A stretch of 64,000 nt of DNA from an uncultured Cyclobacteriaceae bacterium. GTDB lineage: Bacteria > Bacteroidota > Bacteroidia > Cytophagales > Cyclobacteriaceae. The notes under the pieces were generated by a model, which did not search any database, was not told where the DNA came from, and saw only the letters and a program-made list of their open reading frames with translations. Within the stretch, counting starts at the first letter, position 1, and each line of letters starts with the position of its first letter. Below are positions 27,021-35,723 of the stretch, in pieces. Where the stretch lies: positions 1-64,000 of the forward strand of contig CANLOE010000018.1 in the NCBI GenBank assembly GCA_947492745.1, given 5' to 3'. A program made the position numbers and the translations under genes.

Positions 27021-28130
27021 ATGAAAGCCTACATCAATGCCATCGGTACTTCCATACCGGCACACAGAATTCCCCAAAGGGAAATCGCCAACTTTATGGT
27101 GAAAGCCCATAAGATGAACAACGGTGAAGAACAGCGGCTGCATGCCCTGTACCGTGCCACGGGTATCGAACACCGCCACTCGGTCATCGACGATTACGCA
27201 CGCTCCTCGGACTATGAGTTCTATCCCAACAGCGAACACCTGGAACCTTTTCCCGGCACGGCAAAGCGAATGGAACTGTACCGCGACTCGGCACTGGACC
27301 TGAGTGTAGAGTCTGTCCGGAACTGCCTGTCGCAGGTCCCCGATTTCGACCCCCGTACCCTGACCCATCTGATTACGGTCAGCTGCACGGGCATGTATGC
27401 CCCGGGACTGGATATCGAGCTGGTCACCGCCCTGGACCTGGACCTGACCATCAAGAGGACCTGCATCAATTTCATGGGCTGCTATGCTGCTTTCAACGCC
27501 ATCAAAACAGCGGCGGCGTTCTGCAATGCACAGCCCAATGCCAATGTGCTGGTCGTCTGTACCGAACTGTGCAGCATCCATTTCCAGAAAGAACATACGG
27601 ACGATAACCTTCTGTCCAATGCCATCTTCGGTGACGGCTCGGCCGCACTTCTGGTACGGCCCGAGCCGCTCTCGGGGTTCAATCTGGAGACTTCCGCCTT
27701 CCAGTGCGCACTCTATCCCGAAGGCACCCAGGAAATGGCCTGGGCCGTGGGTGACCTGGGCTTTGAAATGAAGCTTTCCGCCTATGTACCCGGTATTATC
27801 GAAAGAGGTATCACCGACCTGAGCAAGGACCTATTGCAACAGCTCGATATGGTCAAAGAAGATATCGACTACTTCGCCATACACCCCGGTGGAAAGCGCA
27901 TACTCGAAGTCATCGAAAAGGAGCTGAACCTATCGAAGCATGATAACCGCTTTGCCTATCAGGTACTGAAAACCTATGGGAACATGTCCTCCCCCACAGT
28001 ACTGTTCGTACTCAAGGCCCTGCTCGAAGAGCTTACCGAGGCGGACTCCGAAAAACATGTGCTCAGTTTTGCCTTTGGACCGGGGCTGACACTTGAAAGT
28101 ATGCTTTTAAAAACCTATTTTAAGGCATGA
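27021..28130 (+). CDS. Type III polyketide synthase (chalcone/stilbene synthase family)
   Basis: A 369-aa thiolase-fold homodimeric enzyme that condenses malonyl-CoA units onto a starter acyl-CoA. The Cys-His-Asn triad is visible: Cys154 in NFMGCYAAFNA, His288 in FAIHPGGKRI, Asn321 in YGNMSSPTV. The loop FGPGLTLES near the C-terminus is the conserved CHS-family GFGPG equivalent. Length is normal. Its stop overlaps the ATG of the methyltransferase gene (translational coupling). Starter and chain length cannot be read from sequence; bacterial relatives make alkylresorcinols, alkylpyrones or tetrahydroxynaphthalene. This stretch looks more GC-rich than surrounding genes. Confidence 0.93.
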   Translation: MKAYINAIGTSIPAHRIPQREIANFMVKAHKMNNGEEQRLHALYRATGIEHRHSVIDDYARSSDYEFYPNSEHLEPFPGTAKRMELYRDSALDLSVESVRNCLSQVPDFDPRTLTHLITVSCTGMYAPGLDIELVTALDLDLTIKRTCINFMGCYAAFNAIKTAAAFCNAQPNANVLVVCTELCSIHFQKEHTDDNLLSNAIFGDGSAALLVRPEPLSGFNLETSAFQCALYPEGTQEMAWAVGDLGFEMKLSAYVPGIIERGITDLSKDLLQQLDMVKEDIDYFAIHPGGKRILEVIEKELNLSKHDNRFAYQVLKTYGNMSSPTVLFVLKALLEELTEADSEKHVLSFAFGPGLTLESMLLKTYFKA

Positions 28131-28864
28131 ACCCAAGATTTGACCGTCGCTCCGACGAAACCGAACTCATGGATGACCTCTCTTCCTCCGGGGAGGTCAT
28201 CCACCAGACACTGAAGGAACTGGAAACCATCAACAAATGGCTTGGAGGAAACTCCGTAACCCTCAGCGGTCTTGACCGACTCCTTTCCAAGGGCAGCTTT
28301 GACAACAGGCCCATCAGTATTGCCGACCTCGGCTGCGGTAGTGGCGACATGCTCCTGCATATCGCCAGATGGGCCCGAAAGAAGGGTGTAAAGGTCCGAC
28401 TCATCGGAGTAGATGCCAATCCCCACATCATCGACTATGCCAAAAGGAATACGGAGCAGTTTGAGGAGATCAGCTATGAGGTCAGCGATATTTTCTCGGA
28501 AACCTTTAGGGAAAAGCACTTCGATATCATGACCACCACACTGTTTACCCATCATTTTGGTGATGAGGCACTCACCGCACTACTACGCCAGATGCAACAG
28601 CAGTCCCGCATCGGTATCGTCATCAACGACCTGCACCGCCACTGGTTTGCCTACTACTCCATCAAATGGCTGACGCAGCTCTTTTCGAAATCGGCCATGG
28701 TCAAGAACGATGCCGCCGTATCGGTACTGCGGTCCTTCCGAAAGTCGGATTGGGAGGGTATCGCCCGGTCCTCGGGCATGCAGCAGTTCAGCCTGAAATG
28801 GAGGTGGGCCTTCCGCTGGCAATTGGTCGCCCCACGCTTCGAATCCGGTCAGACCACGGGATAA
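28127..28864 (+). CDS. SAM-dependent methyltransferase of the PKS operon
   Basis: A 245-aa class I methyltransferase. Motif I is IADLGCGSGDML (about 65-76), the acidic end of beta-2 is in LIGVDANPH, and TLFTHHF corresponds to the post-motif region. Helical N-terminus and a C-terminal cap. It overlaps the type III PKS stop by four bases (ATGA), so it is almost certainly a tailoring enzyme for that product, probably methylating a hydroxyl or ring carbon. Compare the Streptomyces srsABC operon, where a type III PKS is coupled with a methyltransferase and a flavin enzyme (established precedent). Confidence 0.88.
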   Translation: MNPRFDRRSDETELMDDLSSSGEVIHQTLKELETINKWLGGNSVTLSGLDRLLSKGSFDNRPISIADLGCGSGDMLLHIARWARKKGVKVRLIGVDANPHIIDYAKRNTEQFEEISYEVSDIFSETFREKHFDIMTTTLFTHHFGDEALTALLRQMQQQSRIGIVINDLHRHWFAYYSIKWLTQLFSKSAMVKNDAAVSVLRSFRKSDWEGIARSSGMQQFSLKWRWAFRWQLVAPRFESGQTTG

Positions 28865-29040
28865 GTACCATAAGAGAGCGTAGGGCGGGACAAGGCGAAA
28901 GCAATGCTCACGATAGTATGACCGCTTTCTCAGAGGAAACCGATCTATTCCAATCCCTATTGATGCGAGAAGAAAATCCTTCACGGAGAAATTGGCATAG
29001 TTTTTAGTATAAGCTATAGCATAACATAAAATATAGATCG

Positions 29041-29598
29041 ATGATAAAGCTGATGCTCCACTATGCCCCCACGCTATTGTTAATGACCGTAGTAGGCCTG
29101 TTTTCCTGTAAAACCAGTAACCCCTATGGTACAAAGGTCAAGGAACCTTTTCAGGGCAGTCCATACGAATCGAACAACCGTTTCTTCCGGGCTACGGGCA
29201 AGGGTGTCAGTGCCAAAGACAATATCGCCCGGGGCAAGGCCGATATCGCGGCCAAGAACCAGCTGGCGGGGCAGGTGAACACCAACATGAGGGCCGTAGC
29301 TGACCAATATCTCGGGCAGACCGAAAACGAGAATGCGGCCGAAGTGGCCGATAAGTTCCAGAGCCTCGTGCGGGAAGTCATGAATACCAACCTGGCCGAC
29401 CTCCGGAAAATAGGCGAGGAAAAATTCATCAAAGACACGCAGTATACCGTATTCATTGCCTACGAAATCAAAAAGAGCGCTATGCTGCGCTTTATGAAAA
29501 AACAGGCCCGGACCGATAAGAAAATCAATCAAAAACAAAGAGCGCTCATCGAAAAGATCATCGATAAAGAGTTGGAAGAGATGGAAAAAGGAGAGTAG
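29041..29598 (+). CDS. Small lipoprotein, LPP20-like
   Basis: A 185-aa predicted lipoprotein: a hydrophobic signal ends in the lipobox GLFSC (Cys23). The mature part is polar and helical; the stretch GKGVSAKDNIARGKADIAAK followed by later DTQYTVFIAYEI resembles the LPP20/DUF4384-type fold in which a short beta-alpha-beta motif is followed by long helices. A charged coiled-coil tail rich in Lys/Glu closes the protein. Function unknown. Convergent with the ABC gene, 25 bp between stops. Confidence 0.6.
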   Translation: MIKLMLHYAPTLLLMTVVGLFSCKTSNPYGTKVKEPFQGSPYESNNRFFRATGKGVSAKDNIARGKADIAAKNQLAGQVNTNMRAVADQYLGQTENENAAEVADKFQSLVREVMNTNLADLRKIGEEKFIKDTQYTVFIAYEIKKSAMLRFMKKQARTDKKINQKQRALIEKIIDKELEEMEKGE

Positions 29599-29623
29599 TG
29601 CTTCCTGTGGATGGTGATCGGGT

Positions 29624-30217
29624 TCATTCCTTTATCACAAGAATGTCATCCGATACCCGCTCCAGTAGCGCAAGTTGAGCAGAAGCAATGATAATGCCCC
29701 TATCCTGCTTTTGATAAGTAACATGCTCCATGAGCGTTTCCACAAACAAGGGTGAAAGACCCGCAAACGGATCGTCCAACAGTATATATTGAGCCTTGGA
29801 ATACAGTGTCACCATGATCTGCAGGAACTTTTGGAGACCCTGGGACAGGGTACCGAACTTTCGATCATGGTTTTCGGATAGCGGCGCCAGGCGCATCAAA
29901 GCTTCCAGGGAAGGTCCTTCAATACCGTACATGGCCATCAGCTCGGAGGGTTTCAGATAAGGAAAAACATAACCTTCTCTGGGTACATATCGGATGAAGC
30001 TCCTGAGGCTATAGGGCCTATGGAGGTATTTTTCCCGATAACGGATGGATTTGTTGCGGGGTTCGACAGCACCGAAAAGCACCTTGAGCAAACTCGACTT
30101 GCCCGCTCCGTTCTTGCCCGTCACCCCCAGGACCTGTCCTATATCACAGCGGAGGTACACATCCCTGAGCAGGGTTCGGTGACCGTAAACGAGTTCCATG
30201 CCATCTGCTTCCAACAT
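29624..30217 (-). CDS. Small ABC transporter ATP-binding protein
   Basis: A 197-aa stand-alone nucleotide-binding domain. Walker A GKNGAGKSS (about 34-42), signature-like LSQGLQ (about 123-128; the usual LSGGQ is altered), Walker B YILLDDP (about 144-150), and a degenerate switch region ASAQ in place of the usual His. Short for the family (usually 220-260 aa). Its start lies four bases from the stop of a small membrane protein, which is probably its partner. The altered signature and H-loop suggest weak or specialised ATPase activity. Substrate unknown. Confidence 0.8.
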   Translation of the reverse strand: MLEADGMELVYGHRTLLRDVYLRCDIGQVLGVTGKNGAGKSSLLKVLFGAVEPRNKSIRYREKYLHRPYSLRSFIRYVPREGYVFPYLKPSELMAMYGIEGPSLEALMRLAPLSENHDRKFGTLSQGLQKFLQIMVTLYSKAQYILLDDPFAGLSPLFVETLMEHVTYQKQDRGIIIASAQLALLERVSDDILVIKE

Positions 30218-30221
30218 AGCG

Positions 30222-30527
30222 TTACATCACTTTTATGGTGAACAATAAAATCGGCAGGTAAATACCGAAGTCCAGAACAAGATAGATCAACAGTAGGTGA
30301 AGGCCCGAGAGACTGAAATTATGGGAAAAATACCTATAGCGGGAGCGGTACCTACAGGATAGCACGGCGATGAAAACGGTACCCAGTATCTTCATGAAGA
30401 TTATCAGCAGATAAGTCGTGGGCCGGTATTTCACAAGATAGAAAATGGAAATAACCGTAAAGACCTGTGAAGGCAATACGGCTTCGCGAAGAATAATGGA
30501 AATAAGTTCATGAAATATTTTATACAA
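30222..30527 (-). CDS. Small membrane protein, probably 5'-disrupted by a C element
   Basis: An open frame of up to 101 residues with three hydrophobic segments (about 19-33, 39-57, 74-97) and a basic loop RYRSRYRY. The apparent start, TTG at 30527, lies inside the terminal repeat of the family C element at 30523-30682; the next in-frame ATG is codon 45, inside the second hydrophobic segment. The native start was therefore probably removed or separated by the insertion. It directly precedes the small ABC ATPase gene and may be (or have been) its membrane partner. No family recognised. Confidence 0.5.
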   Translation of the reverse strand: MYKIFHELISIILREAVLPSQVFTVISIFYLVKYRPTTYLLIIFMKILGTVFIAVLSCRYRSRYRYFSHNFSLSGLHLLLIYLVLDFGIYLPILLFTIKVM

Positions 30528-30682
30528 ACTTAGCTTTTAACTATCGCATATCTTCCTGTTCATTTTGTTTCACTCTGCGTTGACCATCCTCGGGATAGCG
30601 CTGCTATCCCTGCGGTGTTCGCCTTGATTGAAAAAAAATGACCCGCGCTAATCCTATACGACATTTAAAACCCAAATTTGTA
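30523..30682 (+). mobile_element. Family C element, 160 bp
   Basis: TACAAACTTAGCTTTTAA and CCCAAATTTGTA arms, flanked by TTA at 30520-30522 and 30683-30685. The core GGGATAGCGCTGCTATCCC is a perfect hairpin. The left end overlaps the apparent start of the small membrane protein gene on the other strand. Confidence 0.92.
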
Positions 30683-30722
30683 TTACCCATATTCTACTGT
30701 GACCAATGTGCGATTTTGAAAA

Positions 30723-30823
30723 GAAGTAATCTGGACTTTTTGTTTTGAAGCGAAAATAAAAGATTTTTTGTCCCCGGTGAAGCCTTTTTTGAGTGGCATG
30801 GACAAGGTTACTTCAGAATCTTC
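30723..30823 (+). repeat. Family E element truncated at the right
   Basis: GAAGTAATCTGGACTTTTTG at the left and GCCTTTTTTGAGTGGCATGG inside match E at 22112-22272; the right arm after GTTACTTCAG is missing. Confidence 0.75.
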
Positions 30824-30849
30824 AGTCTCTCTCAAAACAATTGTATTTA

Positions 30850-31017
30850 TCCCGGATCATGCGTTGGAACTTCGTTACGAGGGTTTAAATAGCAATAAAT
30901 CAGAGGGTTTTATTGGATTTGGCATAGCACCGCTATGGTGAATCCAAAAAACGTAGTGCAACAACTGATTTGCAGCTATTTAGATCCGCAGTAGATTTTC
31001 CAATGCATGATCCGGGT
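30850..31017 (-). mobile_element. Family B element, 168 bp
   Basis: TCCCGGATCATGCGTTGGAA and CCAATGCATGATCCGGGT arms, flanked by TTA at 30847-30849 and 31018-31020. The right TTA also forms the start of the adjacent F element. Confidence 0.9.
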
Positions 31018-31184
31018 TTATACTCAAGAAAAAATGAAATGGAAAATTTGGGGTCCGGCAAAAAGGGAAAAATCCTGCATTGGTACAATTTCATTAGTGG
31101 ATTGATCATTGGGGTCGTCCCAAGTGGAACAGTGCTTTCGCAATGATTTTCAGTCTGTCCCAAAACAATTGCGTTCGGGTATAA
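31018..31184 (-). mobile_element. Family F element, 167 bp
   Basis: Ends TTATACTCAAG and CGGGTATAA (8-bp matching termini TTATACyC). Internal ATTGGTACAATTTCATT and GTCCCAAGTGGAACAGTG match the F copy at 40831-40997 in reverse. Both ends abut other repeat or IS remnants. Confidence 0.82.
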
Positions 31185-31204
31185 CTATAAAAAGAGAGAA
31201 ATAA

Positions 31205-31357
31205 CCCTTCCACACAGAGTTCAAGATGATGGTTTTGAAACTATGCATTACAGGTAAGCCTCCACGAGAAGTAGCGGAAGAACCGGGAATGAGTACGGAG
31301 TCGGTCAGATGCCGGAAAAGAGAGCATGCACAGCCCCCTACCATAATGGCCAAGATT
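31205..31357 (+). pseudogene. IS3-type transposase OrfA fragment
   Basis: An open frame without its own start encodes TEFKMMVLKLCITGKPP, REVAEEPGMSTESVR and KREHA, the N-terminal helix-turn-helix of IS3-family OrfA proteins (compare the usual 'GKSPREVAEELGMS...RRWKRE'). It runs into the family B element at 31361 and has no downstream part. Distinct in sequence from the IS3 remnant at 34787. Confidence 0.7.
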
Positions 31358-31360
31358 TCA

Positions 31361-31528
31361 ACCCGGATGATGTATTAGAGCTTAGTTATGAGGGTTTAGA
31401 AAGCAATAAATCGGGGTGTTTTATCGGATTCAGCGTAGCACCGCTACGGTGAATTCGAAAAACGCATTCACTTTACCGATCTGCAGCTATTTAAGTCCGT
31501 GATAGAAGGGCTAATGCATGATTCGGGT
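31361..31528 (-). mobile_element. Family B element, 168 bp
   Basis: ACCCGGATGATGTATTAGA and TAATGCATGATTCGGGT arms; flanks TCA left, TTA right (one mismatch). It truncates the OrfA fragment on its left. Confidence 0.85.
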
Positions 31529-31842
31529 TTAAACAGTTGGTACAGAAGTAATTTATGTGGAAACAAAAACCAGTGATATATTTGGATTGAAGGTTCAGGA
31601 TGTTTTTGGTAGATCCTGCCCTCCCTCCCTGTCCGCTTTTATCCCAAATCCTGAACGAAATCGGACACTTTCTTCTTGTTGCCACAGATTATCAGCCACT
31701 TACACCTATTTAAATCCGATTGTACCTTTATATTGCCGATTAAAAATACACTTCTCATTCGGTACAATGCTTGTACGTCTTAAGGCTGAATACGAACACC
31801 CACGAACGATACAACAAACACAGCACACACAACAAATCAACT

Positions 31843-34275
31843 ATGAAAAAAAACCTACTTTTCCTATTGGGCATATTGTTTCTATCCTCCATGGTCCATG
31901 CCCAAGAAGACAAGGGCAGTATCTCCGGCACGGTACAGGAGGGGGACAATACTATTGCCTTTGCTACGGTCATTCTGCTGGATAAGGATTCTGCCCTGGT
32001 CAAGGCCGATTACTCCAAGGACGATGGCAGCTTTACTTTTGTGCACATAGCCCCGGGAAAGTACAGGGTCAATGTGCGGGGCATACAGTACGAGTCCTAT
32101 TTTTCGGATTTCTTCGATCTGAAGGCCGGTCAGGCCCTGAAACTGCCCACTTTCCAGATCAAAACGGCCGCACAGCAACTGGACGATGTACAGGTAACGG
32201 CACTGAAACCCCTAGTGGACGTGCAGCCCGACAAGACCGTGTTCAATGTGGAGAACAGTGTCAATGCCTCGGGCAATGACGGCATGGAACTCCTGCGCAA
32301 GGCACCGGGCATCATCATCGACAACAATGACAACATCACGCTACAGGGCAAGGCGGGACTGCAGATCTATATCGATGGCAAGCTCTCCCAACTGAGGGGG
32401 GAAGACCTCACGGCCTACTTGAGGAGCCTCCAGTCGGAAAATATCGAGGCCATAGAAATCGTCACCAACCCCTCTTCCAAATACGATGCGGCAGGCAATG
32501 CGGGCATTATCAATATCAAACTGAAGCGGGACAAGAACCTGGGGACCAATGGTACCCTGTTTGCCAACTACGGTTACGGACAGCGCAGCCGTGCACAGGC
32601 GGGAGGTAATTTCAACTACCGTAACAAAAAGACCAACCTTTTCGGCAGCTATACCTATTATGACAATGGGGGCACCAATTTCAACAATTTCGACAAGGAA
32701 CTGATGCTGAACAACCTGTTTTTCGAACAGCGCAGCAACAATGAGTGGCGGGCCAAGGGACATAATTTCCGGGTGGGAACCGACTATTTTCTTCATAAGA
32801 AACACACCATTGGATTCATTTTCAATGGTAATCTGGGCCAGAACAATGGCGAGAGCATGTCCCGTACACCCATCAGCAACCTGGATACGCGAGTGGTCAG
32901 TCAGATATTGGATTCGGACAATATCAGCGAATCTGAAAATGACAACTTCAACTTCAATTTCAACTACCAGTTTACTGGGGGAGAAGGAGAGAGTTTCACA
33001 CTCGATGCGGATATAGGACGCTATACGCGGATGGAAAATACCAACCAGCCCAATATCTACATGGATGCCCAAGAGGAAAGGATCGAGTCTGTCAATATCC
33101 TTGCCAATAATCAGGATACCCAGATTGACATTCTGACCTTAAAGGGCGACTATGAGCGCAAACTAGCGCAGGGCAAACTGGGTGCGGGCATCAAATTGGC
33201 CAGTGTGGAAACGCAGAACTTCTTCGATTTCTTCTCCGTGGTGAACAGTGTAGAGGTACTGGACACGGACAGGAGCAATGACTTTGACTATACCGAAAGG
33301 GTAACGGCAGCCTATATCAATTACTCCCGTGCTTTTGGTGAAAAAATATCCTTTAGCGGAGGATTGCGCATGGAGCATACCGAGTCCGAAGGGGTACTGA
33401 CCAGTCACAAAACAACGGACAACAACGCCCCGGTAAAACGCTCCTACACAGATCTGTTTCCCAGTGGTGGCTTTACCTATCAGCTGAACAAGTTCAATAA
33501 GTTCGGCCTCAACTACAGCCGGCGCATCGACCGCCCCAACTATCAGGACCTCAATCCCTTTCGAGACGTACTGGATGAGCTGACCTTTCAGGAGGGCAAC
33601 CCCTTTCTGAACCCACAGTATACCCACAGCCTTCAGCTGACGCATACCTTTCACTACAAGTTGAACACCCAGCTGAGCTATAGTGTGACAGAGGACTTCT
33701 TCGCCGAAGTGATAGAGCCTACCGAAGAGCGTGGCGTGCTTCTCAAGAAAAGAAACCTTGCGACCTCCAAAAATATCGGCCTGAACATCAGTTACCCTTT
33801 CGAGGTGGCCAAGTGGTGGGGGGTCTATGCCAATTTCAGCCTGTTCAACCAGCAGTTCGATGCCAAGGGCAGGGTGGCGCAGCTCAATATCGATGCCACT
33901 ACCTATAACCTCTTTGTACAGAACAACTTCAACCTGCCCAAAGGCTTCAAGGCCGAGGTGTCGGGCTGGTACAACTCCCCTTCGGTATGGGGAGGGACCT
34001 TTGAGATCGATCGCATGTGGAGTATGAACCTGGGGCTGAAAAAATCGGTGCTCAAGGACAAGGGACAGTTGCGGGTATCGCTCAGCGATGTGTTCAGGAC
34101 ACAGGTATGGACGGGCAGCAGTGATTACAACAATGTCCGCTTTACAGGTCGTGGAGGCAATGATTCCCGACGTATCAAAGTGGGCTTTACCTATCGCTTC
34201 GGTAACAATCAGGTCAAAGCTGCCCGTAACAGAAAGACAGGACTGGAAGACGAAAAAAGTAGGATCAAAGACTGA
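31843..34275 (+). CDS. TonB-dependent receptor-like outer-membrane beta-barrel protein
   Basis: An 810-aa outer-membrane protein. A signal peptide covers 1-21 (ending VHAQ). Residues about 25-105 are a carboxypeptidase-regulatory-like beta-sandwich (GSISGTVQEGDNTIAFATV), then LDDVQVTALKPLVDV and a plug-like domain with LLRKAPGIIIDNNDNITLQG and the Ala/Gly-rich SSKYDAAGNAGIINIKLKR segment. The rest (about 220-790) alternates aromatic strands of a large beta-barrel (outer membrane beta-barrel family 3). The C-terminus ends in a basic tail rather than an aromatic residue. The frame is open 24 codons upstream, but ATG at 31843 starts the signal. Not paired with a SusD gene; substrate unknown. Confidence 0.88.
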   Translation: MKKNLLFLLGILFLSSMVHAQEDKGSISGTVQEGDNTIAFATVILLDKDSALVKADYSKDDGSFTFVHIAPGKYRVNVRGIQYESYFSDFFDLKAGQALKLPTFQIKTAAQQLDDVQVTALKPLVDVQPDKTVFNVENSVNASGNDGMELLRKAPGIIIDNNDNITLQGKAGLQIYIDGKLSQLRGEDLTAYLRSLQSENIEAIEIVTNPSSKYDAAGNAGIINIKLKRDKNLGTNGTLFANYGYGQRSRAQAGGNFNYRNKKTNLFGSYTYYDNGGTNFNNFDKELMLNNLFFEQRSNNEWRAKGHNFRVGTDYFLHKKHTIGFIFNGNLGQNNGESMSRTPISNLDTRVVSQILDSDNISESENDNFNFNFNYQFTGGEGESFTLDADIGRYTRMENTNQPNIYMDAQEERIESVNILANNQDTQIDILTLKGDYERKLAQGKLGAGIKLASVETQNFFDFFSVVNSVEVLDTDRSNDFDYTERVTAAYINYSRAFGEKISFSGGLRMEHTESEGVLTSHKTTDNNAPVKRSYTDLFPSGGFTYQLNKFNKFGLNYSRRIDRPNYQDLNPFRDVLDELTFQEGNPFLNPQYTHSLQLTHTFHYKLNTQLSYSVTEDFFAEVIEPTEERGVLLKKRNLATSKNIGLNISYPFEVAKWWGVYANFSLFNQQFDAKGRVAQLNIDATTYNLFVQNNFNLPKGFKAEVSGWYNSPSVWGGTFEIDRMWSMNLGLKKSVLKDKGQLRVSLSDVFRTQVWTGSSDYNNVRFTGRGGNDSRRIKVGFTYRFGNNQVKAARNRKTGLEDEKSRIKD

Positions 34276-34332
34276 TTGCAAAGCTCTTGACCTTCCTGTT
34301 GTAAGGCTGCCCACCGAGGCGGCCTTTTTTTA

Positions 34333-34499
34333 TCCCAAAATGTTCGTTGGAACTTCGTCATGAGGACTTAACTGGCAATAAATCAGAGCGTTTTCTTGGA
34401 TTCAGCGTAGCACCGCTGCGGTTAATTCAAAAAACGCATTCAGTTACTGATTTGAAGCCAGTTAAGTCCGGAATAGATTTTCTAATGGACATTTTGGGT
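34333..34499 (-). mobile_element. Family B element, B' variant, 167 bp
   Basis: TCCCAAAATGTTCGTTGGAA and CTAATGGACATTTTGGGT arms; the core AGCGTAGCACCGCTGCGG matches B. Flanks TTA left, TCA right. It lies about 60 bp after the outer-membrane protein gene and truncates the IS66 fragment on its right. Confidence 0.85.
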
Positions 34500-34502
34500 T
34501 CA

Positions 34503-34638
34503 AGGGCTTTCCTGAAAACTTCTTCATCCAGTACTGCACCTTGCCCTCCGTCAGGCCATGGGCCTTGATGAACTCCTTCCGGCTCTGTCCGGAACCCGCC
34601 AGCTCCTTCATCTTTTGCGATTTTGGTATGCGTGCCAT
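34503..34638 (-). pseudogene. IS66 accessory protein (TnpA) fragment
   Basis: Starts ATG at 34638 and encodes MARIPKSQKMKELAGSGQSR followed by EFIKAHGLTEGKVQYWMKKF, the N-terminal HTH of IS66-family TnpA. It then runs out of homology into the B' element, so about two thirds of the gene is gone. The next 110 bp (34639-34751) may hold the eroded IS end. Confidence 0.75.
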
Positions 34639-34751
34639 ATACTTTTTTGACAAAAATACCGCCAGAGAAGAATCAGCTCAAGATGTACTTGCTTGGATGC
34701 TTACTTTACACTCTAGAGTTTTAGTGTTACATGCACATCACAGTTATTTTA

Positions 34752-34786
34752 ACCCAGAATGTTCGTTGGAACTTCGTCATGAGGAC
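34752..34786 (-). repeat. Left stub of a B' element interrupted by IS3
   Basis: ACCCAGAATGTTCGTTGGAA and ACTTCGTCATGAGGAC match the start of B' at 34333; TTA precedes it. The B' sequence stops exactly where TGATGATACCCC, the IS3-like end, begins. Confidence 0.75.
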
Positions 34787-35372
34787 TGATGATACCCCAA
34801 AAATTAGGGCAGTAAGTTAAGTTCCATAATAATAGCTGTCATTACTGTAATGACACGAAAAAAATACACCACTAAATTCAAGACAAAAGTAATGCTTGAA
34901 GCACTCAAAGAACGCTCTACAGTGCTAAAAGTACGAACTCGCGCTACAACAGATCAACCAGTGGAAACGGGACTTTCTATCCAGGGCCGAAGATGTCCTC
35001 GACACAGGTTCCAATAGCCAAAAGAAGAAAGAGAAGGACCGGTTGCTGAAAACGATCGGCCAATTGAAAGTAGAGGTTGATTTTTTAAGGAACGCCTTGC
35101 GCTGAAACCTCTGAAAGAACATAGATCGATGGCAAGGGTCAATTGAGCATCGTAAGGCAGTGCGAACTGCTCTCGGTGCACCGTTCGGGTTTTTATTACC
35201 GCTCAAGGGAAGAGTCCGCGCTGAACCTTGAGTTGATGTACGAAATGGATGCGCACTACATGGAACATCCCGAAAAAGGGGCCAAGCGGGTGTACACTTG
35301 GCTGAAACACGTCATCGTCAACATCAAGGGCCATCAGGTCAACAGACTCCACGAACTGCTGCCCTACAATAT
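34787..35372 (+). pseudogene. IS3-family insertion sequence remnant
   Basis: Begins TGATGATACCCCAAAAATTA. OrfA starts at ATG 34850 (TRKKYTTKFKTKVMLEALKE) but loses frame near 34930; the correct frame then reads LQQINQWKRDFLSRAEDVL and a Lys-rich coiled coil to TGA at 35103. OrfB survives as IVRQCELLSVHRSGFYYRS, then MEHPEKGAKRVYTWLKHV, and breaks off by about 35345, before the DDE core is complete. A family B element (35376-35543) follows. Not functional. Confidence 0.82.
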
Positions 35373-35375
35373 TGA

Positions 35376-35543
35376 ACCCGGATCATGCATTGGAAAATCT
35401 ACTGCGGATCTAAATAGCTGCAAACCGGTCGTTGCACTAAATTTTTTGAATTCACCATAGCGGTGCTATGCTAAATCCGATAAAACTCCCTGATTTATGG
35501 ATATGTAAACCCTCGTTACGAAATTCCAGTGCATGATTCGGGT
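35376..35543 (+). mobile_element. Family B element, 168 bp, with TGA target repeats
   Basis: ACCCGGATCATGCATTGGAA and CCAGTGCATGATTCGGGT arms, flanked by TGA at 35373-35375 and 35544-35546. The TGA repeat, unlike TTA elsewhere, shows that the middle base of the target can vary (TNA). Confidence 0.92.
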
Positions 35544-35647
35544 TGAAAGGTAAGTTTGTAGAGTGCATGCCATGCATTGAAAATAATCTGCAAAGCGGAA
35601 CAGAGGGACGGATGGCGTTCTTTGAGGCCATACCAAAAGTACATAAC

Positions 35648-35679
35648 AAAGTCCCCTCTACCGCTGTAGAGGGGACTTT
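35648..35679 (-). terminator. Intrinsic terminator of the TonB-C/MORN gene
   Basis: A perfect 14-bp stem AAAGTCCCCTCTAC / GTAGAGGGGACTTT with loop CGCT, 45 bp past the stop. Confidence 0.85.
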
Positions 35680-35723
35680 ATCTGATTTTGTTCGCATAAC
35701 TTATGCTGTGCGCTAGACTCCGT

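Noticed and set aside
33163-34314. A 383-aa open frame on the - strand
   Set aside because: It is antisense to the outer-membrane beta-barrel gene, shows no recognisable domain and is explained by codon use of the real gene.
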